NCBI RefSeq assembly: GCF_024733015.1
Contig: NZ_JANKJG010000016.1
Coordinates: 1-55,709, forward strand
Length of the DNA stretch: 55,709 bases
Direction of reading: 5' to 3'
From: Pseudosulfitobacter koreensis
GTDB taxonomy: Bacteria; Pseudomonadota; Alphaproteobacteria; Rhodobacterales; Rhodobacteraceae
Shown here: piece after piece, positions 47,911-55,605 of the stretch
How positions within the stretch are numbered: the stretch's first letter is position 1
Layout of the letters: each line of letters opens with the position of its first letter
The notes under the pieces: model-generated
Told to the model about the DNA's origin: nothing
Seen by the model: only the letters and a program-made list of their open reading frames with translations
Databases searched by the model: none
Program-made: the position numbers and the translations under genes

Positions 47911-48400
47911 GACGCCGCAAAAACCGCGCGCGCCGCGCTGGATGCGCATTGCCTTTGGCGTTTCACTGGCATTGAACCTGGCGGTCGTGGGCATTTTGGT
48001 GGGCACATTCGCCCGCTTCGGAGGCCCGCCGTCGCGCGGGCACGGTATGGTCAGCTATGCGATGCCCTATGTGCGCGCCCTCCCACGCGACATGCAGCGC
48101 GAGATGTTTCGCACGGTACGCAGCCAGTTGCCGGAAGACACCGGCAGCAGGCAAGCCCGCCGGGTTCTCTATGCCGAGATGATCGAGGCGCTGAAGGCAG
48201 ATCCCTTCGATCCGGGTCGTGTGCAGTCCATTCTCGACCGGCAGAACGACGCAGCGGTTGCCGTGCAGACCGCCGCCCACGGCGTTTGGCTCGAGCGGAT
48301 CGGCGCCATGTCGCTGGAAGACCGGATTGTCTATGCCGATGCCGTCAGCGAAGTCATGCGGCACGGCAAGGCCAAGAGGGAAAAGCCTGCGAAGGAGTGA
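47903..48400 (+). CDS. Periplasmic heavy-metal sensor (CnrX/Metal_resist-like)
   Basis: 165 residues from ATG 47903. An N-terminal membrane helix (MRIAFGVSLALNLAVVGILVGTF) is followed by a helical periplasmic domain: GHGMVSYAMPYVRALPRDMQREMFRTVRSQLPED, then RVQSILDRQNDAAVAVQTAAHGVWLERI. The four-helix, Met/His-containing pattern resembles the Metal_resist (CnrX/ZraP) family. In CnrX such a domain senses Ni/Co and controls an anti-sigma factor. It overlaps the preceding gene by 8 bp. The metal here is unknown. Confidence 0.75.
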   Translation: MDKTPQKPRAPRWMRIAFGVSLALNLAVVGILVGTFARFGGPPSRGHGMVSYAMPYVRALPRDMQREMFRTVRSQLPEDTGSRQARRVLYAEMIEALKADPFDPGRVQSILDRQNDAAVAVQTAAHGVWLERIGAMSLEDRIVYADAVSEVMRHGKAKREKPAKE

Positions 48401-48635
48401 GATCGGGCTGTCTATGGGGCGATTGGCCGGCCGGGGGCGAGAGGCCCCTTACGGCGCAGAGCATCTAAGCGGTGCTGGTAAGCGATGCTGGCATCAGCGC
48501 GGTCTGTCGATCACGCTCAATGCTTTAAATGTCCAAAGGTGATACACGGGGCAAGCCTCCGACGGTGGACCCTTCGGCGGCACCCTCCAAAACTTCGCGT
48601 TGACCACAAGGCCACCATGCCCGTCGCGCACCCTA

Positions 48636-50048
48636 TCACGCCGCCGGACGGCTGAGCTTCACGCAGTTTCGCCCACGCACCTTGGCTTCGTACAGTGCCT
48701 TGTCCGCGCGCGCCATCAGCTGTTGCGATACCGTTTGCGGATCTTGCGTGGCCAGCGCCGCATCGTCGGGCAGCCCGCCGATGGCGAGACCTATGCTGAT
48801 CGTCACGTTGATCGGCATCCGCCCGTCGGCGGTCTCGAACGGGGTATCGCCGATCTGGCGGCACAACCGGCGCGCGGCACTGCGCGCGTCGCCCAAGGAT
48901 ACACCTGGAAGGACAATCAGAAATTCCTCGCCACCGACGCGGGCCAGCAGATCGACCGACCGCAGATTGTCGCGCAGACGCCGCGCGGTCTCGATCAGGA
49001 CCGCGTCGCCAGTGGCATGGCCGTAGATGTCGTTGACTCGTTTGAAATGGTCCAGATCCGCCAGCATCAGGGCAAAGGGACGGCGCGCAACGCCCGACCG
49101 TTCGGCCAGCCGCGCCAGATGCGGCATCGCATAGCGGCGGTTGTGCAGGCCGGTCAGCGGATCGCTTACCGCAGCCTCAAGCCCTGTGCGCACGGTCGCG
49201 CGCAGCTGGTCCGCCACCAGTTTGCGCTGCATCAGTTCGCGCACCCGGATGGCCAGTTCCCTGGGATCGGGGTTGGCTTGGGTCAGCGCGTTCACCCCCA
49301 GATCCAGCGCCCGCGCGGCCAGCATCGGCGCGTCGTCGGGATAAGTCAGCAGCACGGCGCTGTGCCGGGTCGCCACGTGGGTTCGGATCGACGACACCAG
49401 CGCCAGCATCTGCTCGGATTCGTTGGCATCGGCGATCAGGATGAAGATATCGGTTTCAGGGTCGCCACTGTCCCTGACCCCGGTCAGCGCGTGTTTCGGG
49501 ACGGTCGCGACCAGCCGCGCGACCATATGCTTGCGCAGCGCCGCGGTCGCCTTTGTACTTTGCACCTGGCTTGGGCACACGACCGTGATGTTCGGCAATT
49601 TGACGAAGGTGGCGCGATCTTCGGCCAGACCAAGGGCGCGCGTGGTATCTTCGCGGATTTGCCATTCGGTTTCCGCCGTCTGGGCGCGCAGCATGCTGCG
49701 GACCCGCGCCAAGAGCAGCGTGTCGTGGTAAATGTCGGTGATGACGTCATTGACCCCGGCCTCGAGCAGGTCCAGCCGTCTGGCGGTGCTTATGTCCGGG
49801 GCGACAGCCAGCACCGGCATCGGCCCCGGCTGCGTGTCGCTTCTGAGCAGGCGCACCAGATCATCGGCAGAGCCGTCCGGCAGATCGGCGGCGCAAATCA
49901 CCATGTCGGGCGGCGTGATGACCGCAAGGCGCAGAGCCTCTGTCAGGGTGCTGGCCTGCAAGACCTCGTAATGCGCAGCTGCAAGTTTCACCTTCAGCAC
50001 GATCCGGTTGGTCGCGATGGCGTCCACAATCAGGATCTTGGCGTGCAT
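48636..50048 (-). CDS. PleD-type diguanylate cyclase with degenerate receiver
   Basis: 470 residues: receiver 1 (1-~125), receiver-like adaptor (~150-275), GGDEF domain (~295-465). The cyclase has RVGGEEFLIVLPG and an I-site RSVD five residues before it, so it should make c-di-GMP and be feedback-inhibited. Receiver 1 aligns without gaps to Caulobacter PleD (VKLAAAHYEVLQAS), but the acidic pair is D9-A10, the phospho-acceptor position is Ala53 and the conserved Lys position is Asp (VITD for TKP). Phosphorylation is therefore unlikely. No histidine kinase adjoins it. The domain order and PleD-like sequence are clear. Confidence 0.9.
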   Translation of the reverse strand: MHAKILIVDAIATNRIVLKVKLAAAHYEVLQASTLTEALRLAVITPPDMVICAADLPDGSADDLVRLLRSDTQPGPMPVLAVAPDISTARRLDLLEAGVNDVITDIYHDTLLLARVRSMLRAQTAETEWQIREDTTRALGLAEDRATFVKLPNITVVCPSQVQSTKATAALRKHMVARLVATVPKHALTGVRDSGDPETDIFILIADANESEQMLALVSSIRTHVATRHSAVLLTYPDDAPMLAARALDLGVNALTQANPDPRELAIRVRELMQRKLVADQLRATVRTGLEAAVSDPLTGLHNRRYAMPHLARLAERSGVARRPFALMLADLDHFKRVNDIYGHATGDAVLIETARRLRDNLRSVDLLARVGGEEFLIVLPGVSLGDARSAARRLCRQIGDTPFETADGRMPINVTISIGLAIGGLPDDAALATQDPQTVSQQLMARADKALYEAKVRGRNCVKLSRPAA

Positions 50049-50155
50049 CTTGACCCCTCATTAATGAAATTCGTGCAAAAGCTGCAGTGGTCATTCCTTT
50101 CTGTGCCCAAATGGTTAAGAAAGTATGCATGTGGCCTCAACCCGGGTGAGCGACG

Positions 50156-50437
50156 ATGACCAAGCAAAATTCGGCTGAAACAGTTGGCCTGCAGGGGCTG
50201 GCCTGGCTGGCGGGCAACGAAGAACTGCTGCCGGTGTTCCAGGGGGCCAGTGGGGCCGGGGCCGACGACCTGCGCGCGGGGGCAACCGATCCTGCATTTC
50301 TGGGGTCGGTCCTGGATTTCATCATGATGGACGACGTCTGGGTGGTGGCATTCTGCGATGCCTCTGGCCTCTCCTATGACGCGCCGATGCGCGCGCGCGC
50401 AGCCCTTCCCGGTGGCGAGCAGGTCAACTGGACATGA
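50156..50437 (+). CDS. DUF3572 domain protein
   Basis: 93 residues. It has the DUF3572 pattern: ETVGLQGLAWLAGNEELLPVFQGASG near the N-terminus and FLGSVLDFIMMDDVWVVAFCDASGL in the second half. It is small, soluble and of unknown function, conserved in alphaproteobacteria. Its stop codon overlaps the start of the HAD gene (ATGA 50434-50437), so the two form an operon. Upstream, 108 bp separate it from the divergent PleD-like gene. Confidence 0.85.
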   Translation: MTKQNSAETVGLQGLAWLAGNEELLPVFQGASGAGADDLRAGATDPAFLGSVLDFIMMDDVWVVAFCDASGLSYDAPMRARAALPGGEQVNWT

Positions 50438-51132
50438 GCCCGATCAAAGGGATGATCTTTGACAAGGACGGCACGCTTTTCGATTTCGCAGCCACCTGGG
50501 AGGCCTGGGCCGAGGCATTCCTGCTGCGCGTCTGCAAGGGCGACCGCGCACGTGCGTCTGAAGTGGGCAGCAGTATCGGTTTCGATCTGGAAACTGGCAG
50601 CTTTGACCGCGACAGCATTGTGATTGCGGGCACGCCGGGAGAAGTCGTCGCAGCTCTGGCCCCGCAGTTCCCCGAAATCCGTCAAGACGCGCTGCTGGAG
50701 ATCCTGAACGAAGAGGCCGAATTGGCCCCGCAGGCACAGGCGGTGCCACTGGCCCCACTGCTGACGGCGCTGCGTGACCGCGGGCTGCGACTGGGGGTTG
50801 CCACCAACGACGCGCACGCCCCGGCGCTGGCCCATCTGAACGGGGCCGGGGTGGCGGATTTCTTCGACTTTATCGCGGGCTTCGACAGCGGCCATGGCGG
50901 GAAACCCGCGCCGGGACAACTGCTGGCGTTCTGCGATGCAACGGGGCTGGACCCGCACACGGTAGTGATGGTCGGCGACAGCACCCACGATCTGCGCGCG
51001 GGCCGTGCTGCGAACATGCGCACGGTGGCCGTTCTGACGGGGCTGGCCGATGCCGCCGCGCTGACACCCTTTGCCGATGCGGTCTTGCCCGATATCGGCC
51101 ATCTGCCCGCCTGGATGGACACCCAGGTCTAG
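50434..51132 (+). CDS. HAD-superfamily phosphatase (phosphoglycolate phosphatase-like)
   Basis: 232 residues. Motif I IFDKDGTLFDF (nucleophile Asp and general-acid Asp), motif II VATND, motif III Lys in GGKPAPG, and motif IV VMVGDSTHDLRAG are all complete. The cap inserted after motif I gives the Gph/PGMB-like form. It likely removes phosphate from phosphoglycolate or a similar small molecule. Translation is coupled to DUF3572 by the ATGA overlap. Confidence 0.88.
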   Translation: MSPIKGMIFDKDGTLFDFAATWEAWAEAFLLRVCKGDRARASEVGSSIGFDLETGSFDRDSIVIAGTPGEVVAALAPQFPEIRQDALLEILNEEAELAPQAQAVPLAPLLTALRDRGLRLGVATNDAHAPALAHLNGAGVADFFDFIAGFDSGHGGKPAPGQLLAFCDATGLDPHTVVMVGDSTHDLRAGRAANMRTVAVLTGLADAAALTPFADAVLPDIGHLPAWMDTQV

Positions 51133-51228
51133 GCCCAAGGTTCCAAAACGACGCACCCTGTCGCAAATGGAAAGGTAGCCTGCGCTGCTTCGTTGCTTGC
51201 TTGTGTCACGAGCCCGAAAGGACGACAC

Positions 51229-52788
51229 ATGACAGATGCACCCACACGCAGAACGCGCAGCGGCGGCCGCGCAGGCGCTGCCAGCAGGCGCGGCGTGGCC
51301 GTGATCGAACAGATGCCGTGGAACCCGCCGCTGCTCGTGGACCGCCCCGTCGAGCCGCTGACCGACGAAGGCGTTCATGCGATCCACGACGGCGCGATGC
51401 GCATCCTCGAAGAGATCGGGATCGAATTCCTGAACCACGAGGCACTTGAGATCATGCGCGGCGCGGGCTGCACCATCGACGGTGAAAATGTCCGTATGGG
51501 CCGTGACATGGTGATGGAATACCTGGCCCTTGCGCCTGACACCTTCACCCTGACTCCGCGCAACCCGGCCCGCGCGATCACCATCGGCGGCAATCACATC
51601 AACTTTGGCAATGTGTCCAGCCCACCCAACTACTGGGACATGGAGTTGGGCCGCAAGGTGCCCGGCACCCGAGAGATGTGCCAGAACCTGTTGAAACTCA
51701 GCCAATATTTCAACTGCATCCACTTCGTCGGCGGCTATCCGGTCGAACCTGTGGACGTGCATGCCTCGGTCCGGCACCTCGATGTGCTCTATGACAAGCT
51801 AACGATCACCGACAAGGTCGCCCATGCCTACAGCCTTGGCCCCGAGCGGGTCGAGGACGTGATGGAAATGGTGCGCATTTCCGGCGGCTGGACCCACGAG
51901 GAGTTCGAAGCCAGCCCAAAGATGTACACCAACATCAACTCGACCTCGCCCCTGAAACACGACATTCCGATGCTGGACGGCTGGATGCGGCTGGCACGGC
52001 GCAATCAGGGGCTGGTGGTCACGCCCTTCACGCTGGCGGGGGCGATGGCGCCTGTCACCATGTCGGGTGCCGTTGCGCAATCCTTGGCCGAGGCACTTTG
52101 TGCGGTGGTGCTGGCCCAGATCATCCGGCCCGGCGCCGCCTGCGCCATCGGCACCTTTACCTCGAACGTCGACATGAAATCTGGCGCGCCCGCGTTTGGC
52201 ACGCCAGAATACATGCGCGCGACCCAGATGACCGGGCAGCTGGCGCGATTCTACAAGCTGCCGATGCGTTCCAGCGGTGTCTGTGCCGCGAACGTGCCGG
52301 ACGGGCAGGCGATGTGGGAAACCTCGAACAGCCTCTGGGCCGCGGTGCAGTCGGGCTCGCACATGGTCTATCACGCTGCCGGATGGCTGGAGGGGGGGCT
52401 GATCGCCTCGCCCGAAAAGTTCATCATGGACTGCGAGGTGCTGCAACAGATCCAGCGGTATCTGGACCCTGCGCTCTGGGCGACGGGCCCGGACGAGATC
52501 GCGCTGGACGCGATCAAGGCGGTGGGCAAGGAGGGGCATTTCTTTGGCATCCAGCACACGCAGGACCGGTACACGACGGCGTTCTATCAGCCGTTTTTGA
52601 GCGATTGGAAAAACTACGAAGGCTGGGAGGCCGCAGGTGCCATCTGGACGCCCGAGCGGGCGCACCACCTTTACAAAGACATCATAGCCCAGTTCGAAGA
52701 GCCCCCGATGGATGACGCGATCCGCGCCGAGCTGGCGGATTTCGTGGCCCGGCGCAAATCCGAAGGCGGTGCGCCGACGGATTTCTGA
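51229..52788 (+). CDS. MttB-superfamily corrinoid methyltransferase-like protein (non-pyrrolysine)
   Basis: 519 residues from ATG 51229 (AAGGACGACAC upstream). It carries the trimethylamine methyltransferase family fold: EGVHAIHDGAMRILEEIGIEFLNHEAL at the N-terminus, AMAPVTMSGAVAQSLAEAL and later AHHLYKDIIAQFEEPPMDD. There is no in-frame amber codon, so it is a non-Pyl member, a group that includes glycine betaine methyltransferase MtgB. Such enzymes pass a methyl group to a corrinoid protein; no corrinoid protein or methyltetrahydrofolate transferase adjoins it. A basic N-terminal extension (TRRTRSGGRAGAASRRG) is present. Confidence 0.85.
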   Translation: MTDAPTRRTRSGGRAGAASRRGVAVIEQMPWNPPLLVDRPVEPLTDEGVHAIHDGAMRILEEIGIEFLNHEALEIMRGAGCTIDGENVRMGRDMVMEYLALAPDTFTLTPRNPARAITIGGNHINFGNVSSPPNYWDMELGRKVPGTREMCQNLLKLSQYFNCIHFVGGYPVEPVDVHASVRHLDVLYDKLTITDKVAHAYSLGPERVEDVMEMVRISGGWTHEEFEASPKMYTNINSTSPLKHDIPMLDGWMRLARRNQGLVVTPFTLAGAMAPVTMSGAVAQSLAEALCAVVLAQIIRPGAACAIGTFTSNVDMKSGAPAFGTPEYMRATQMTGQLARFYKLPMRSSGVCAANVPDGQAMWETSNSLWAAVQSGSHMVYHAAGWLEGGLIASPEKFIMDCEVLQQIQRYLDPALWATGPDEIALDAIKAVGKEGHFFGIQHTQDRYTTAFYQPFLSDWKNYEGWEAAGAIWTPERAHHLYKDIIAQFEEPPMDDAIRAELADFVARRKSEGGAPTDF

Positions 52789-52883
52789 CGCGGCTGGGGC
52801 CGATCCGGCCGTCATCGCCCGCGTTTGCGCCATCTTAACACTTCACACTGCATAACGCTCTTGGGAATGGGAAAGAGACCGTT

Positions 52884-53471
52884 ATGCATGGGTTAATCTA
52901 CCGCGCGCTTCAGTGCTTTGTGACCGACAGCTATGGCCCCGACAGATGGATCGAGGTGGCGATGGTGGCTGATCTGGGCCTTGTCGAGTTCGAGGCGATG
53001 CTGATGTACGACGACGCGATTGCGCCACGGCTGATCGCGGCCGTGGGCGCGGTGCTTGGCCGGTCCGAGCCTGACCTGATGGAGGATGTGGGCACCTATC
53101 TCGTCAGCCATCCCAACACCGAAGGGCTGCGGCGTCTGATGCGGTTCGGCGGCGTGACATTCGTGGAACTGCTGCATTCGCTCGACGATCTGCCCGACCG
53201 CGCCCGCCTGGCCGTCAGTGATCTGAACTTGCCGCACATTGAATTGCGCGAATATTCCTCCAGCCACTTCAGCGTGATCTGCGGCACGTCCATCCCGCGC
53301 TTTGGCCATGTGATGATGGGCCTTTTGCGCACCATGGCCGACGACTACGGGGCCTTGGCACTTTTGGAATTTCAGGGCGGCGCGAAGGGGACGGAAACCG
53401 TGTCGATCACGCTGGTCGAGACGGAATTTGCCAAGGGGCGCAGCTTTGCGCTTGGGGCACGGGCATCATGA
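52884..53471 (+). CDS. H-NOX-like (heme NO-binding domain) sensor with altered heme-ligand region
   Basis: 195 residues. The start MHGLIYRALQCFVTDSYGPDRWIEVA matches the H-NOX N-terminus (MKGxxxxxLxxxVxxxyGxxxW). The distal part MMGLLRTMADDYG also fits. In H-NOX the proximal heme His lies 13 residues before the conserved (L/P)P of (L/P)P(H/S); counting from LPHI here gives Pro104. The YxSxR propionate motif is replaced by GTSIPR (134-139). His98 is the only nearby alternative. The gene overlaps the downstream cyclase by 4 bp (ATGA 53468-53471). It is either heme-free or binds heme differently. Confidence 0.8.
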   Translation: MHGLIYRALQCFVTDSYGPDRWIEVAMVADLGLVEFEAMLMYDDAIAPRLIAAVGAVLGRSEPDLMEDVGTYLVSHPNTEGLRRLMRFGGVTFVELLHSLDDLPDRARLAVSDLNLPHIELREYSSSHFSVICGTSIPRFGHVMMGLLRTMADDYGALALLEFQGGAKGTETVSITLVETEFAKGRSFALGARAS

Positions 53472-54529
53472 CCGACACGCAAAACATGCCCGCCGTCCTG
53501 GACATGCTGTGTCCGATGTATGTGATGATAAATCGCACGGGCCACATCACCCACGTGGGTCCGACGCTGCGCAAGTTGCGGCCCGAAATGGCCTGGGGTG
53601 GCGCGCGGTTTCTTGAAGTTTTCGCGCTGAAACGTCCACGCGCGGTGACGAGTGTGACCGATTTGCGCGACCATGCGGGCATCAAGCTGCACCTGCAATT
53701 GCGCGACGCCCCGGCGACCGAGCTGAAGGGCGTCGCGGTCAAATGCGGTGCCGAGGATGCGTTGATCGTGAACCTGTCCTTTGGCATCTCCGTGGTCGAT
53801 GGCGTGCAGACCTATGATCTGACCCATGCCGATTTCGCGCCCACTGATCTCGCCACCGAAATGCTCTACCTGGTCGAGGCAAAATCAACCGCGATGGAGG
53901 CCTGGCGCAAGCTGAACCTGCGTCTGCAGGGGGCCAAGATCGCTGCCGAGGAACAGGCCTTTACCGACACGCTGACGGGCCTCAAGAATCGCCGCGCCGT
54001 AGATCATGTGATGGCCCGCGCCCTTCAACGCGACAGCCAGTTCGCCCTGATGCAGCTGGATCTGGATTTCTTCAAACGGGTCAACGACACGCTGGGCCAT
54101 GCGGCGGGCGACCACGTGCTGCAGACGGTCGCGCGGATCATGGTCGACGAGACCCGCAGCGAAGACACGGTGGCGCGATTGGGGGGCGACGAGTTCGTGA
54201 TCGTCCTGCCCGGCGTGCGCGACGCGGCTGCCCTGCGCCGCATCGGCTCACGCATGATCAAGCGGCTTGAGATGCCGATCCCCTTCGAAGGGCGCGAATG
54301 CTGCATCTCGGCCAGCATCGGCACGGTTTTCTTCGAACCCGGTTCGGGTGCGAACATGCGGACCCTGCTGGATGACGTTGACGTGGCACTCTACGCCTCC
54401 AAACGCACAGGGCGCGGACGGCAAACGTTCTACAACGAAGACCTGCGTCAGACCACGGATGCCCCCGCGCATGCGCACACAGGTGACACAAACCGAAAGG
54501 CAGTGATCATGCGCCCGGTGCCGGAGTGA
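53468..54529 (+). CDS. Diguanylate cyclase with HNOBA-like PAS domain
   Basis: 353 residues. Residues ~8-125 form an HNOBA-type (H-NOX-associated) domain: YVMINRTGHITHVGPTLRKL and GGARFLEVFALKRPRAV. A coiled coil lies at ~135-165 (MEAWRKLNLRLQGAKIAAEEQ). The GGDEF domain has LGGDEFVIVLPG (239-243) and an I-site RSED (230-233). It should make c-di-GMP under control of the H-NOX-like protein, whose gene it overlaps. In Dinoroseobacter shibae, as I recall, an H-NOX gene also neighbours a cyclase gene. The last ~25 residues are hydrophilic and probably disordered. Confidence 0.9.
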   Translation: MTDTQNMPAVLDMLCPMYVMINRTGHITHVGPTLRKLRPEMAWGGARFLEVFALKRPRAVTSVTDLRDHAGIKLHLQLRDAPATELKGVAVKCGAEDALIVNLSFGISVVDGVQTYDLTHADFAPTDLATEMLYLVEAKSTAMEAWRKLNLRLQGAKIAAEEQAFTDTLTGLKNRRAVDHVMARALQRDSQFALMQLDLDFFKRVNDTLGHAAGDHVLQTVARIMVDETRSEDTVARLGGDEFVIVLPGVRDAAALRRIGSRMIKRLEMPIPFEGRECCISASIGTVFFEPGSGANMRTLLDDVDVALYASKRTGRGRQTFYNEDLRQTTDAPAHAHTGDTNRKAVIMRPVPE

Positions 54530-55446
54530 CCGCTGACTTGTAGAACGTGATAGGGGAAACAAGTGGCAGCCCGTAGGAGGCTCCCAAAAGCGGCCTGAAA
54601 AGCAATAAAATATGGAGCAATGTGGACCACACCAGGCGCAATTCGACCCTATTGAAATCAATGGGTTAAGATGGAGGTGGACCACGCCTTTCTTGATCCA
54701 ATGTCGGGAAAGACGCGCCGCCTCAAGGCTTTGGACCAGTAGGTCGAAGTCGCGCCGAGACCAGTGGAAACGAGAAGCCTCGGCGGAGAGAGCTTTCCGT
54801 GCAGACCAATAGTTGCTCCGACCGGCTATGGACACGAACGTAGCGTCCGGCAGCGCAGCGGCTTCGTCGTGTCGATGGTCCGAACTCTGGAATGGAGATG
54901 TCAGGTGAAGTCCGCAAAAAATCTGAGACAAAAGGAAAGGGGGTGTCCGCAAACTGTGTTGGTCAGCTATGCGGACTTTTCTGTCTTTGGCCGCAGGGGC
55001 ATCCTTCGCGGCCTCGCTTGCGCGGCATCTGGATGAGAGGGCGGACTCCGGCCATTCGCTGCGTGCGCAAAGGCGCTCCGGCGGCAAGCAGGAAGCGGAC
55101 GTTCAGCCGGTAAACCAGTCCGGCACCCACCTGATCGACACGACGAACGGGGAGCGGACTCACGGCGCTGCGGCATTGCAGTCGCAGCCAAACCGCGAGA
55201 GCAGCCATTGATATTGATGGCCGCCGGCAACGGGTTCGAGGCCCCTTACGGGTGGTTCGTCGACTTCTCCCAAGTGCCTGCGCCACAATTGCAGCGACCG
55301 CTCGGACGTAGTCGTTCTTGCACCCCACGGCACGTCACACTGCCGCCGCTCGCGCGCCGTGCGCCAGTCAGCTTCTGACTTTACACAGCCCCGCATTGCG
55401 TGGTCTGATCAGCAAGAAAAACCAATTGATCAGAGGAATGTAGCGA
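54530..55446. other. Degraded non-coding segment after the cyclase gene
   Basis: No open frame in these ~920 bp has a plausible start, codon pattern and family motif together. The word GTGGACCAC occurs twice (54622-54630, 54677-54685). An inverted repeat AAGTCCGCA/TGCGGACTT lies at 54908-54916 and 54970-54978. The hexamer GCGGAC recurs at 54971, about 55041, 55094 and 55154, with its complement also twice near 54911-54950. This scattered GCGGAC pattern is, from memory, common in decayed intergenic DNA of Rhodobacteraceae. The segment reads as a remnant of former genes or mobile DNA. Confidence 0.5.
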
Positions 55447-55605
55447 TTGAGTGAGGCACTTCAAAAGCCTTTCGAGCATGGCGCGCAGTGGGTAAGGGCA
55501 GATTTTCACCTGCACACGCGGGCGGATAAAGAGTTTCGCTATGACGGCGATGCCGACCGTTTCGTCGCCAGCTATGTAGAGGTGTTGATTTCCACCCAGA
55601 AGTGA
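55447..55605 (+). pseudogene. PHP-domain (TrlF-like ATPase) gene, truncated by an IS element
   Basis: A TTG at 55447 with the SD AGAGGA nine bases upstream opens a frame of 52 codons: GAQWVRADFHLHTRADKEF has the HxH metal motif (FHLHT) and context of PHP phosphoesterases joined to SMC/AAA-like ATPases (TrlF type). An in-frame TAG just upstream excludes an earlier start. After about 45 codons the frame runs into the terminal repeats of an IS21-type element and stops at 55603-55605. The rest of the gene is lost or lies beyond the element. The intact protein would have a nuclease or phosphoesterase head. Confidence 0.6.

Noticed and set aside
48401..48635. Possible small gene or RNA between the CnrX-like and PleD-like genes
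   Set aside because: Short open frames have no SD or motif; only weak hairpins are visible in this 235-bp gap between convergent genes.
48600..50159. A 519-codon open frame opposite the PleD-like gene
   Set aside because: Composition is that of a reversed frame and the GGEEF protein on the minus strand is clear.
54248..55087. A 279-codon minus-strand frame overlapping the end of the cyclase gene and the degraded segment
   Set aside because: It lies largely antisense to the cyclase, lacks a good start and shows no family motif; a part near 54650-54900 looks slightly protein-like but not enough to call a gene.
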